Source of the DNA: an uncultured Candidatus Melainabacteria bacterium
Lineage (GTDB): Bacteria > Cyanobacteriota > Vampirovibrionia > Gastranaerophilales > Gastranaerophilaceae
Length of the DNA: 64,000 nucleotides
Assembly: GCA_947570135.1 (NCBI GenBank)
Contig: CANOTP010000003.1
Coordinates: forward strand, 152,197 to 216,196
Direction of reading: 5' to 3'
Shown here: one piece after another, positions 26,795 to 37,801 of the stretch
Layout: each line of letters begins with the position of its first letter
How positions within the stretch are numbered: position 1 is the stretch's first letter
The notes under the pieces: model-generated
Told to the model about the DNA's origin: nothing
Database searches by the model: none
Seen by the model: only the letters and a program-made list of their open reading frames with translations
Translations under genes and position numbers: made by a program

Positions 26795-27598
26795 ATGGAT
26801 AGCGTTAAGGAGTTAATCAAGTATTTAAAAGAAACAGGGCTTGAGGTTCACACAACTACAAAGGCTCGCGGACACCAGGGGATTTTTATGAAAAACCGTA
26901 TTGATGTTTCAAAAAATATTCCGGAGTCGAGGGTTATGCCAACCTTGTTACATGAATTTGCACATTATGTTCACTCTTGTTTAGAAAAAATCGAACGAAC
27001 GGGCGGAAGTTTAGAGGTGTTGTTTAACGATAGTGATGTTAAAGTTTATCAAGAGGAGCTTTTGAGGGTTACGAATTTTGTTGATTCTCATTCAAAATGT
27101 GAGAAGCTTCATAATTATAAAAAGTCTGTCAAAAGTAACATTTTAGCTCAGGAAAAGATTATTAAGGCTCGGTACCCGAAATTTATGCGCTCAAAAAATT
27201 TTAAAGAATTTGACAGATACATAAGGCATTCAAAGGCAAAATATCTGTTAAAATGTGACAGAGTTTTCGTAAAATCAGGTTTTTTCAGCTCCAAAACAGA
27301 GTTGCTGACTATTGATAATATAGAAAAAGATTTTTGCGATATGCCGTCTGAATTTGTGGCATACATAAGGCTTCATTCGTTGCAGAAAAAACAATCAAGG
27401 GTTTCTTCAAGAATATACAGGCTCCAAAAATATTACGAAAAACCTACAGAACTTTTTGCAAGGCTTGTTGAAGGATTGTATCTGGATTCCGCGATGGTGC
27501 AAAAATTAGCTCCGAATACCTGTTATCGCTTTTATAAACTGCTTAATAACGGATATTACGGAGATAATTTGTTATATGTTATGGAAAATTTCCTATAG
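26795..27598 (+). CDS. Zincin-like metallopeptidase
   Basis: 267 residues from the ATG at 26795; the in-frame TTG at 26789 is within the promoter spacing. The motif H53-E54-F-A-H57 is a gluzincin zinc site, and a later Glu in KPTELFARLVEG (about residue 228) is a candidate third ligand. The middle is a basic helical insert (residues about 95-160). No signal peptide, so it should act in the cytoplasm. ImmA-like or SprT-like proteases are possible relatives. The end overlaps the convergent zinc-ribbon gene by 6 bases. Confidence 0.65.
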   Translation: MDSVKELIKYLKETGLEVHTTTKARGHQGIFMKNRIDVSKNIPESRVMPTLLHEFAHYVHSCLEKIERTGGSLEVLFNDSDVKVYQEELLRVTNFVDSHSKCEKLHNYKKSVKSNILAQEKIIKARYPKFMRSKNFKEFDRYIRHSKAKYLLKCDRVFVKSGFFSSKTELLTIDNIEKDFCDMPSEFVAYIRLHSLQKKQSRVSSRIYRLQKYYEKPTELFARLVEGLYLDSAMVQKLAPNTCYRFYKLLNNGYYGDNLLYVMENFL

Positions 27599-28108
27599 CC
27601 CTGTAAGTTTATTGAATAATTCTCTTACAAAGGTTTTGCGGGTGTTGATTTTAGCATATCTTTGATCTTGTTCAGCCAGTTCTAATCCGACTTGCTGGTA
27701 AAGATATTGAAAAGCGTCTTCGCTTCTTTCTTCTTCGGTATCGTATTCTTGTCTTATTTTTACAAGTTCATCATTGTCAAGGAATTTAGCGCCGCAATTG
27801 TAGCATTCATCAATTTCGATTGTTGCGTGAACGCTTGAATGGTTTTTAACCATTTTATTCCCGCAATTCGGGCAAAATCTGTTAAGTGATGTGTTAACTT
27901 TTTCAAAAGTTTTTCCTTCAAGTTTTTCGACGATAACAGAAATATCTTCGTTTTTCTCATCAAAATGTTTAAACTCTCTGTTATCAAAATAAATTCCGCC
28001 ACAGCCTTGAGTACAGATATCAAGATTTATTCCTTCTGAGGGGATAAAAACTTTTTCCAGTTCTTTGCCGCAAGCAGGACATTTTAGTGTTTTTAAAGTA
28101 TCAGCCAT
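27593..28108 (-). CDS. TFIIB-type zinc-ribbon protein
   Basis: 171 residues with two zinc-ribbon units of the zf-TFIIB type: C-P-A-C with C-T-Q-G-C, and C-P-N-C with C-Y-N-C. Each is followed by the hallmark G-x-x-F/Y-x-D-N-x-E (GGIYFDNREF and GAKFLDNDEL). The C-terminal third is helical and charged. Function of these bacterial proteins is unclear; they may bind nucleic acid or store zinc. Confidence 0.8.
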   Translation of the reverse strand: MADTLKTLKCPACGKELEKVFIPSEGINLDICTQGCGGIYFDNREFKHFDEKNEDISVIVEKLEGKTFEKVNTSLNRFCPNCGNKMVKNHSSVHATIEIDECYNCGAKFLDNDELVKIRQEYDTEEERSEDAFQYLYQQVGLELAEQDQRYAKINTRKTFVRELFNKLTGL

Positions 28109-28245
28109 TTTTATCTTCCTATAGTTATTCTTTCAATCTTAATTCTATAATTATATTTACCCCTTTTCATCATACAGGTAAATTATTTTGTAAAACCTTT
28201 GTATTAATTGAAAAAATATTGTACAATATATTAAAAGGTAGAATT

Positions 28246-29976
28246 ATGACTGAGATATTGAAAAACATAGAAGAGGCTGAAAATATAATACGCAAGGGTA
28301 TGGCATTTATTTGCGAGAAAGATTATATCAGCGCAAGACCGTATGTTGAAGATGCTTATGTTCTTTTTAAGCAAATTAATTCTGTAGATGGGATTTCAAT
28401 TTGTCTCAGTTTGATAGCTTTTTTGAATTATTCGGATGATAAAAATACTTATGAAGCTTCAATGGCACTGCTAAATGACGGAACCTTTATGGCAAAGCGC
28501 TCAGATAGTGATACCGCGCTTTTGATAAACGAGTTCGTTGCAGGGAGTATAAATTTTTCCGAAAATAATAAAGATGTTGCCCTTATTCATTATAATAACG
28601 CTTTAAAACTTGCCTCAGAAGAAGATAAATATAACGTTGCGGATTTTCTGAATACAAGAATAAGGCAGCTTCAAAACGGTATGGATTATTCTCTGCCTAC
28701 TAAAAGCGATCCGTTGATTTCACTTGTTAAAATCAGTCGCTCTATTACTGCTGTAAGTGATATTGATGAGTTGTTAAGGGTTATCGCGGAAGAAACAAAA
28801 AACGCGATACAGGCTGACAGGTGTACTGTGTTTTTACTTGATAAAGATACCGATGAATTATGGTCAAAGGTTGCTTTAGGTTTAGATTCAAGCCAGGAAA
28901 TAAGGTTTCCTACAGGTAAAGGTCTAGCTGGTTATGTTGTAAAAACCGGTGAAACAATTAACATAAAAGAAGCCTATGAAGATCCGAGGTTTAACCCTGA
29001 AGTCGATAAGGAAACGGGTTACCGTACAAAAACTATCTTATGTATGCCGATTATTAACAATAACCGCGAAATTATGGGTGCATTGCAGGTTATTAATAAA
29101 ATTGACGGCGTGTTTACCAAAAACGATGAAGATTTACTTATCGCAATTGGAGGAAGTGCAAGTATTGCTTTAGAAAATGCTCAATTGTTTGATAAACAAC
29201 TGCAAATGTATCATGAACAAAAACTTTTATTTGAAAGCTTTATCAATACCTTAGCAACTTCAATTGATGCGCGTGATAAGATTACGGCAGGTCATTCCGC
29301 TAGGGTTCGTCAGTATTCAACTCTTTTGGCTCATGAAATCGGTATGGATTCAAAAGAAATCGGGCTTTTGGAAAAGGCTGCAACTTTACACGATATAGGT
29401 AAAATCGGGATAAGAGATTCTGTTTTGCAAAAAGACGGAAAACTGACAGATGAAGAGTATAAACATATTCAGGAACACGTTAGAATTACGCATAATATCC
29501 TAAATAAGATTTATATGTCGTCTGATTTCAGAATAATTACCGAGATGGCTTGTTCTCATCATGAAAAATGGGACGGCTCGGGTTATTACAGGCACTTAAA
29601 AGGTGAAGAAATAACTTTGGGCGGGAGAATTTTGGCAGTAGCAGATGTCTTTGATGCCATAACTTCAAAACGTCACTACCGTGATAAAATGCCGATAGTT
29701 AACGTTATTGATATTTTGTTAAAAGGTGCGGGTTCGCATTTTGAAAAAAGTTTGGTTGATGTTTTTCTTGCTATTCCTGTTAATAAGATTATCAGAGTAT
29801 TTTTGTCTGAGTCTAACGGCAAAATTAAGCAAGCAGACGATATTTTGCTAAGTAAATATAATTTGCTTGATATTTATAACCTGGGTAGGGCTGAAGGTTT
29901 AGATGATGATTCTAAGCATGTTTGGGATTTATTTAATTGTTATTACACGGGAAGTTTTGACGGGGAGGTGCAGTAA
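28246..29976 (+). CDS. GAF-HD-GYP domain protein, likely cyclic-di-GMP phosphodiesterase
   Basis: 576 residues from the ATG after AAAGG. Order: TPR-like helices (about 1-145), a GAF domain (about 170-320, with TGKGLAGYVVKTGE), and an HD-GYP domain. The HD motif TLHDIGKIGI and H-x-x-x-W-D-G-S-G-Y are present, but the GYP signature reads G-Y-Y. HD-GYP enzymes break down cyclic-di-GMP; the Pro to Tyr change is outside the metal ligands. It leads an operon with a TPR protein and two LuxR-type regulators. Confidence 0.88.
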   Translation: MTEILKNIEEAENIIRKGMAFICEKDYISARPYVEDAYVLFKQINSVDGISICLSLIAFLNYSDDKNTYEASMALLNDGTFMAKRSDSDTALLINEFVAGSINFSENNKDVALIHYNNALKLASEEDKYNVADFLNTRIRQLQNGMDYSLPTKSDPLISLVKISRSITAVSDIDELLRVIAEETKNAIQADRCTVFLLDKDTDELWSKVALGLDSSQEIRFPTGKGLAGYVVKTGETINIKEAYEDPRFNPEVDKETGYRTKTILCMPIINNNREIMGALQVINKIDGVFTKNDEDLLIAIGGSASIALENAQLFDKQLQMYHEQKLLFESFINTLATSIDARDKITAGHSARVRQYSTLLAHEIGMDSKEIGLLEKAATLHDIGKIGIRDSVLQKDGKLTDEEYKHIQEHVRITHNILNKIYMSSDFRIITEMACSHHEKWDGSGYYRHLKGEEITLGGRILAVADVFDAITSKRHYRDKMPIVNVIDILLKGAGSHFEKSLVDVFLAIPVNKIIRVFLSESNGKIKQADDILLSKYNLLDIYNLGRAEGLDDDSKHVWDLFNCYYTGSFDGEVQ

Positions 29977-29978
29977 TA

Positions 29979-31523
29979 ATGAAAAAAAGCTTAATTATTT
30001 CAATGTGCCTTTGCTCACTTTCTTGTAATTCGGCTTTAGCTATAGATATCGGCGGGTTAAGACCCGTTAATCCTTTGGAAGGTTCTCCTTCTGCGTATCA
30101 ACAGGTTGTAAACCAGCCGTCGTTTGAATTAAAACGGGGTTCTTTGACTCGTAACGCCATAAAAAACCAGTACACAATCGCTATGGATAAGTTTATGCAG
30201 TCAAATGTGCGCTCTTCATACCGTGATTTTAAGCTGCTGATTGAAAATATTGTCCCGAATGATTATGTTTATATGCGACTGACTCAGGAAATGGCAGCAA
30301 TCGGATTTTTCTCACTGGCTGAGCTTTCAATGTCAAAAATTCAGGATAATAACGTATCGGAACTTCTTGAAGAAGATGTGAAAAACTATTATTTCCCGAA
30401 TTACCCGCTGACTCATAAAGACCAAATGTATTTGGCGGAAGTTTACTCAAATATTATGTATAACGACCAAAGCGTTGAAGCAACAAGCGAGCTTATGAAA
30501 CAGGTTTCACTTTTAACCGATTCTGATTATGCAAATTATCTTGTAGCATTTGGCAGTATGAAAAACGGTGATATCAAACAGGCTGAAAAATCTATTGATA
30601 ATGCGATTTCAAAAAATCCTAAAAACCTTAATTATAAACGTCTGAAAGCTGAGATTTATTCTCAGTCAAATAAGCCGCAAGACGGGGTTAAGTATTTGAA
30701 TGCGCTTAATTCAGGTGATATAAATACCGTAATTTTTGATAAAGAACTTCACTCATCAGGTCAGTATATTCTTTATAAAGCCGCTAAAAATGATTATCTG
30801 AAAAAATATCACCTTGCGTATTATTATTATGATAAGAATGAATTAAATAAAGCCCTGAGGGTTTTACAAACATCAATCAGCGGAAAGAAAAATATAAATA
30901 AAGATGTTTTCTCGCTTACCGCAAAGGTTTACTATGATATGAAAGAGTTTGAAAAAGCTCAGGATTATGCTCTAAAAGCAGTTGATATCGAACCTTCCAA
31001 TTCTGAAGCGCTGATTGTTCTCGGCGATATCGCATACCGAAACAAAGATTACAAACTTGCTGAGTCTTATTTTAAACGGGCATCTTCAAAAGATAATACC
31101 CATAGTGCGGAAATTAAGCTTGCTCATGTTTATAAAACAACTGGTAATCTTAAAAAAGCAAAAGATATTTATTCAAAAGTGCTGAAAGTAAGCTCAAAAT
31201 CTTACGAAGCATATTATGAGATGGCACTTTTGGAAAATGACAGGGAAGAAGCTTATCTTAAAAAGACTATTGCGATTAATCCGAATTTCAAAGACGGCTG
31301 GATAGATTTGGCAAGACTTGAGATTGTAAAAGAATCTTACGATAAAGCATTATCCTATCTTGGTGTTGCAAAATATATTGACGAAAATGATTACAGGTAT
31401 TATTATTATCTGGGACTTGTCCTGAAAAACAAAGGGTTAGCCGATGAGGCTCATTCAAATTTTGAAAAAAGTTTGAACCTGAATCCTGAATACGGTTTAG
31501 CAAAAGAGGAACTGAATATATGA
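29979..31523 (+). CDS. Exported TPR protein
   Basis: 514 residues with a signal peptide (KKSLIISMCLCSLSCNSALA), then a region of about 130 residues and at least eight TPR units to the end (for example AKDIYSKVLKVSSKSYEAYYEM and EAHSNFEKSLNLNPEYGLA). It is a periplasmic or surface-facing protein scaffold. Three bases separate it from the HD-GYP gene, and its stop overlaps the next ATG, so the products are probably made together. Confidence 0.78.
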   Translation: MKKSLIISMCLCSLSCNSALAIDIGGLRPVNPLEGSPSAYQQVVNQPSFELKRGSLTRNAIKNQYTIAMDKFMQSNVRSSYRDFKLLIENIVPNDYVYMRLTQEMAAIGFFSLAELSMSKIQDNNVSELLEEDVKNYYFPNYPLTHKDQMYLAEVYSNIMYNDQSVEATSELMKQVSLLTDSDYANYLVAFGSMKNGDIKQAEKSIDNAISKNPKNLNYKRLKAEIYSQSNKPQDGVKYLNALNSGDINTVIFDKELHSSGQYILYKAAKNDYLKKYHLAYYYYDKNELNKALRVLQTSISGKKNINKDVFSLTAKVYYDMKEFEKAQDYALKAVDIEPSNSEALIVLGDIAYRNKDYKLAESYFKRASSKDNTHSAEIKLAHVYKTTGNLKKAKDIYSKVLKVSSKSYEAYYEMALLENDREEAYLKKTIAINPNFKDGWIDLARLEIVKESYDKALSYLGVAKYIDENDYRYYYYLGLVLKNKGLADEAHSNFEKSLNLNPEYGLAKEELNI

Positions 31524-32167
31524 AGAAAAATTTATTGATTGTAGAAGACCATGAATTAACAAGATTTGGGCTGAAAACGACATTTGAAGATGTAGATTAT
31601 ATTGAATCCATTTATGAAGCATCAAGTGCAGAAGAAGCTATCGAAGTATTTAAAAATAATGCTGTTGATATCGTAATTATGGATTTGGGGCTTCCAAATA
31701 TGAATGGAATAGATGCAACTCAGGTAATCCGTGCGCTAAATTCGGATGTTAAGGTGATTATTTTAACCTCTCATAATGATGAAAAAGAAGTTCTAAACAG
31801 TTTAAAAGCAGGAGCTAATGCTTATTGCTCGAAAGAAATTAATTTGCAAAGACTTGTTCAGGTTGTACAATCTGTAGCAGACGGCGCAGCATGGTTTGAC
31901 CCGAGTATTGCGCATATAGTACTAAAAGCGGGAGCAAATGCATCAGCTGGGGTTCCTGAGACAAATTATAAGGATTATGATTTAACCGCCCGCGAAGCTC
32001 AAATTCTCAAACTTATGACAGAAGGGCACAGTAACATGGAAATTGCGCAGCAGCTTGTAATAAGCGTTAATACAACTAAAGCGCACGTAGCTAATATTTT
32101 GCAAAAACTTGAAGTTGATGACAGGCTTCAAGCTGCGTTAAAAGCGTTAAAATACAAAATTGTATAA
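31520..32167 (+). CDS. NarL/FixJ-type response regulator
   Basis: 215 residues. Receiver domain with the acidic pair E-D (LLIVEDHE), phospho-acceptor Asp in IVIMDLGLPNMNG, Thr in ILTS and the Lys at SKEI. The LuxR-type HTH follows (LTAREAQILKLMTEGHSN and EIAQQLVISVNTTKAHVANI). All catalytic residues are present, so it should be switched by phosphorylation. No intact kinase is next to it; the nearest kinase-like gene, at 24474, is degenerate. Confidence 0.93.
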   Translation: MKKNLLIVEDHELTRFGLKTTFEDVDYIESIYEASSAEEAIEVFKNNAVDIVIMDLGLPNMNGIDATQVIRALNSDVKVIILTSHNDEKEVLNSLKAGANAYCSKEINLQRLVQVVQSVADGAAWFDPSIAHIVLKAGANASAGVPETNYKDYDLTAREAQILKLMTEGHSNMEIAQQLVISVNTTKAHVANILQKLEVDDRLQAALKALKYKIV

Positions 32168-32176
32168 GGATTTTTT

Positions 32177-32806
32177 ATGACAGATTTAACAAAAATTCTG
32201 TTAGTTGATAATAATGCTGATCATTTAGCGCAGGCACTACTTGCATCTGAGTGTATGGTCACGGTTGCAAGAGACGGTAAGCAAGCGTTGGCTTACCTTA
32301 GTTCAAATCAAAAATATGATATCGTAATTTTAGAAGTTATATTGCCTGAACTTGACGGGTGGGAGGTCTTAAAATCAATCAGAAAATCAGATGTTTACGG
32401 AGAAATCCCCGTAATTATTTTAACTTCGGAAAGTGATGTAAGAAAAATGGTTTACGGATTGACCCTCGGGGCAGATGATTATATAGTTAAGCCGTTCAAC
32501 CTGTATAACCTTTTGGCAAGGATTGGTGCGGTTTTACGTCGTTCAAAACCGTGTGAGTCTGAGGTTTTATCCCCTAATGTTACAAATAATCAAAAATCCC
32601 TTAAAAATCTCTTGACGCCAAGGGAAAAAGATGTTTTATTATTAGTTGCGAAGGGACTTAACAACAGTTCTATCGCAAAAGAGCTTTTTGTCAGTACAGT
32701 TACCGTGAAAGCACATTTGCAAAGTGTTTTTAGAAAATTAAAAGTAAAAAGCCGGACTCAGGCTGTTTTAGCCGCTATGGAAAACGATATAACAGATAAA
32801 GAATAA
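32177..32806 (+). CDS. Response-regulator-like protein with Glu at the phosphosite
   Basis: 209 residues. The receiver fold is clear, but the phosphorylation site reads V-I-L-E53-V-I-L-P-E-L-D-G and the acidic pair is D11-N12. Thr (IILTS) and Lys (DDYIVKPF) are kept. A Glu here often mimics the phosphorylated state. The LuxR HTH is intact (LTPREKDVLLLVAKGLNN, VTVKAHLQSVFRKLKVKS). It follows the normal regulator by 9 bases, in the same operon. Confidence 0.88.
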   Translation: MTDLTKILLVDNNADHLAQALLASECMVTVARDGKQALAYLSSNQKYDIVILEVILPELDGWEVLKSIRKSDVYGEIPVIILTSESDVRKMVYGLTLGADDYIVKPFNLYNLLARIGAVLRRSKPCESEVLSPNVTNNQKSLKNLLTPREKDVLLLVAKGLNNSSIAKELFVSTVTVKAHLQSVFRKLKVKSRTQAVLAAMENDITDKE

Positions 32807-32831
32807 TAAATATATATTTAAGGAGATAAGA

Positions 32832-33362
32832 ATGTTAGACTATACAAAAGAAGAATTATTATCTTTGATAGAATCAAACCCCGATAAATTTAATGAATGG
32901 AAAAAAGACAGAGACGACGTTGATTTAAGCGAAGTCGACTTTTCAAATATGATAATAAAAGAAGTTGATTTTTCAGATGTAGACTTAAATTCAAGTTCTT
33001 TTTCGGATTGCCATTTAGCATTAGTAAACTTTTACGGTGCTGATTTGACTGCTGTTGATTTTACAAGAGCTGTTGTAACAGAGTGCGATTTTACTGAAAG
33101 TATATTAACAGGCGCAGATTGCAGTTATGCAGAGATGACATATTGTAATTTTACAGATTGCGATATGGCGGGAACTGTTTTATCTGAAACTATTTTAACA
33201 AGTTCTGATTTAACCGCTGCAGAAAACCTAAGTTCAGCAAGATATGACAGTGATACTGTTTGGCCTGATGATGATATGATGCCTGCCGAGTTTGACACGG
33301 TATACAAAGATGATTTGTCTTCATTGAAAGATGATGAAGATTCAGCAGTAGAAGATTACTAA
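32832..33362 (+). CDS. Pentapeptide-repeat protein
   Basis: 176 residues. From about residue 30 to 140 it shows repeats of the A(D/N)LXX type: VDFSDVDLNSSSF, ALVNFYGADLTAVDFTRAVV, CDFTESILTGADCS and so on, forming a right-handed square beta helix. The C-terminus is very acidic. No signal peptide. AGGAGATAAG precedes the ATG. Such proteins bind partners; some mimic DNA. Confidence 0.82.
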   Translation: MLDYTKEELLSLIESNPDKFNEWKKDRDDVDLSEVDFSNMIIKEVDFSDVDLNSSSFSDCHLALVNFYGADLTAVDFTRAVVTECDFTESILTGADCSYAEMTYCNFTDCDMAGTVLSETILTSSDLTAAENLSSARYDSDTVWPDDDMMPAEFDTVYKDDLSSLKDDEDSAVEDY

Positions 33363-33372
33363 GGAGATTATA

Positions 33373-34119
33373 ATGATAAAAGTTGCAGTATGCGGCGCAT
33401 ATGGAAAAATGGGTAGAGAAGTTTGCGAAGCTGTTGAAAATGATTCAACGATGGAATTAGTTGCAAAAATAGATATTCAAGGTGAAGCCTATAGAACAAT
33501 TGAAGAAGCTGAAAAAGCTGTTGATATTGATGTTTTAGTAGATTTTACTCAGCCAAAATCCATATTTGAAAACGCTAAATACTGCTTAAGTAACGGTATT
33601 AAAACAGTTATCGGAACGACGGGTTTAAAAGATTCAGAGATTGAAGAATTAAAACAGCTTTCTCAAAAGAATAACATCGGTTGTCTGATTGCTCCTAATT
33701 TTTCAACAGGTGCTGTTTTGATGATGATGTTTTCTCAAATGGCTGCAAAGTATTTTGATAACGCTGAAATTATTGAACTTCATCATAATCAGAAAAAAGA
33801 TGCCCCATCTGGTACCGCTATAAAGACCGCACTAATGATGTCGCAGGCAAAAGAAACATTTAAAAAAGGTAATTGTGCTGAAGTAGAAACGATAGAAGGT
33901 TCTCGTGGCGGAACCTCATATTCTGATATTCAGATACATTCAGTTAGAATGCCCGGTTATATTGCATCCCAAGAAGTTATCTTCGGTTCCTCAGGACAAG
34001 TTTTTAAAATTCGTCACGATTCAATGGACAGAAAATGTTATATGGGCGGAGTTTTACTTGCCGTGCACCATGTTAATGACAAAAACGATTTCACATACGG
34101 TCTTGAAAATATAATGTAA
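33373..34119 (+). CDS. dapB: 4-hydroxy-tetrahydrodipicolinate reductase
   Basis: 248 residues. It reduces the dapA product with NAD(P)H in lysine/diaminopimelate synthesis. Evidence: the nucleotide motif GAYGKMGREV, the segment VDFTQP, the catalytic E-L-H-H-N-Q-K-K-D-A-P-S-G-T-A and GGTSYSDIQIHSVRMPG. AGGAG precedes the ATG. It follows the pentapeptide gene by 10 bases and precedes a poly-G prepilin gene by 25. Confidence 0.95.
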   Translation: MIKVAVCGAYGKMGREVCEAVENDSTMELVAKIDIQGEAYRTIEEAEKAVDIDVLVDFTQPKSIFENAKYCLSNGIKTVIGTTGLKDSEIEELKQLSQKNNIGCLIAPNFSTGAVLMMMFSQMAAKYFDNAEIIELHHNQKKDAPSGTAIKTALMMSQAKETFKKGNCAEVETIEGSRGGTSYSDIQIHSVRMPGYIASQEVIFGSSGQVFKIRHDSMDRKCYMGGVLLAVHHVNDKNDFTYGLENIM

Positions 34120-34144
34120 AATTCACAATAAAGGAGAATGAATT

Positions 34145-36062
<1,918 letters not shown>

Positions 36063-36109
36063 TCAAAGTGCAAGGCTGTTAGTAGCATTATGCCCTGTCC
36101 GGACGAGGA

Positions 36110-36583
36110 CTAATCAGCGTCTAAGCTTTCTACAACAAGTTCAGACATACATTTTCCTTCAGGGAAAAGCTCGTTATCGTTAAAGTAAATCTTGATTTCG
36201 CGTTCTGCGCTTTCAACAGAATCCGAACCGTGTACGATATTGTATTCCATAACTTGTGCAAAATCAGCTCTGATAGTGCCGACTTCTGCTGTGTCAGGGT
36301 TTGTTGAACCCATAATATGACGGGAACCTGCGACGGCATTGTATCCTTGAACTACCATTGCCACAATCGGTCCGCTTTGAATATATCTTATAAGTCTTGC
36401 ATAGAACGGTTTCCCTTCGTGCTCTGCGTAATGAGCTTTAGCCTGTTCATCCGTTACGTGAAGCATCTTTAAGCCGATTACTTTATAGCCTTTTTGTTCA
36501 AATCTTCTTACGATTTCTCCGATTAATCCTCTTTGGACTCCGTCAGGTTTAACGGCAATAAAAGTTCTTTCTTCCGTGCGCAT
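36110..36583 (-). CDS. ndk: Nucleoside diphosphate kinase
   Basis: 157 residues. It transfers the gamma phosphate from ATP to nucleoside diphosphates through the phospho-His of N-I-V-H-G-S-D-S. The start RTFIAVKPDGVQRGLIGEI and the segment RHIMGSTNPDTAEVGTIRADF are typical. A GAGGAG ribosome site precedes the ATG. The 122 bases between it and tgt are GC-rich and hold no gene. Confidence 0.96.
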   Translation of the reverse strand: MRTEERTFIAVKPDGVQRGLIGEIVRRFEQKGYKVIGLKMLHVTDEQAKAHYAEHEGKPFYARLIRYIQSGPIVAMVVQGYNAVAGSRHIMGSTNPDTAEVGTIRADFAQVMEYNIVHGSDSVESAEREIKIYFNDNELFPEGKCMSELVVESLDAD

Positions 36584-36631
36584 AATAATCTCCTCTTTAT
36601 AACGTATAGGCTGATTATAACATAAAACTTT

Positions 36632-37657
36632 TTATTTTGCCAATTTTTGAGTTAATGGTTTTTCTATAAAGTAGTGTGTAATTACGCCGAACAAAATACA
36701 ACTCAGGATTTCAATGATTGTTATAAGTGCAATATTGTTAAAATGAGGGAATATTTTTTTGTCAAATATCGGTATAACTATGTAATGCATTACATATATT
36801 GCGTAAGACGTGCTGCCAAGGATTGTTGATAAGTTGTTGTTGAAAAATTTTGATAAAAATCCTTTTGATATAAGAAACAGGTAAAACAAAATACAAAAAA
36901 TAAGAATATATAAGAATCCTGATTTTCCAGGGAGTTTTGATGTTGAAAGCATATAGTGTGTTAAAAATATTAAACAAAATGCTTCTACTGTTGTGATAAC
37001 ATAAGCTTGAAATTTTGTACACTTTTGTAAAAATCCTATTTTGTAAATCATTGAAATAAAATATCCTATCCCGATTCCGTAGAGTCCTCGCAGAACACCC
37101 ACATTTATGAAGTAACAAATATTATTTGTGTTTCCGCCTGTTGAGAAATTTGTATAATGTAGATGCATACCAAAGCAACTTACAGTAATCAGCCATATTA
37201 TCAAATTAAGATATTTTTTATCGGTAATTTTTTCCAGATAGAAATAAAATAACGATACCCAAAACAGCACGGAAACAAACCATAATACGTGCATCCCGGG
37301 GTCGAATCCTAAATTGTTTAATAAAAATAATTTTGTAATATTTTTATCAAATGAAAATGCTGTGTTAAATATTAAACTTGATAAAAAACTGATAAGTACA
37401 AATATCCAGATTAACGGAGCCAATCTGAGGAATCGTTTTTTAGCAAATTCAAAAGTTGATTGAGCCGTGTTTATCGTATTAAACAGGAAAAATCCTGCCA
37501 TAATAAAGAAAAAGTCTACACAAATATTGCAATGTACAATCCCTGGGAGTGCATGGTGAAGTAAGTCATGTGTATAATTGCTATTCCCGATATGAAAAAT
37601 TACAATTAGTACTGCAAAAATAAATCTTAATAGATCAATATTTCTGAATCTTTTCAT
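36632..37657 (-). CDS. Acyltransferase 3 family membrane protein
   Basis: 341 residues with about ten hydrophobic segments. The N-terminal motif R-N-I-D-L-L-R-F-I-F-A-V-L-I-V-I-F-H-I carries the conserved Arg and His of the family. C-terminal features include YAIYVMHYIVIP. Such proteins move acetyl or other acyl groups onto sugars or lipids at the inner membrane. The gene is head-to-head with the XRE regulator at 37802, with a palindrome between them, so its surface modification may be switched by that protein. Confidence 0.85.
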   Translation of the reverse strand: MKRFRNIDLLRFIFAVLIVIFHIGNSNYTHDLLHHALPGIVHCNICVDFFFIMAGFFLFNTINTAQSTFEFAKKRFLRLAPLIWIFVLISFLSSLIFNTAFSFDKNITKLFLLNNLGFDPGMHVLWFVSVLFWVSLFYFYLEKITDKKYLNLIIWLITVSCFGMHLHYTNFSTGGNTNNICYFINVGVLRGLYGIGIGYFISMIYKIGFLQKCTKFQAYVITTVEAFCLIFLTHYMLSTSKLPGKSGFLYILIFCILFYLFLISKGFLSKFFNNNLSTILGSTSYAIYVMHYIVIPIFDKKIFPHFNNIALITIIEILSCILFGVITHYFIEKPLTQKLAK

Positions 37658-37737
37658 AGGCTATATCAATTCCTCTTTTTATTATAATGAGAACTCTTAA
37701 TTCTTATTATAGGATATATAAAACCCTATTTTATTGT

Positions 37738-37762
37738 CAATAGGAATTGGCGCCTCCTATTG
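37738..37762. promoter_or_regulatory. Probable operator between acyltransferase and XRE genes
   Basis: CAATAGGA (37738-37745) and TCCTATTG (37755-37762) are perfect 8-base inverted arms 9 bases apart. A third half-site, CCTATT, lies at 37725-37730. The position between divergent genes suits a repressor operator. Confidence 0.55.
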
Positions 37763-37801
37763 CTTTCTCCTGTAAAAAATATAATAAATGTAGAGGATTT
37801 T

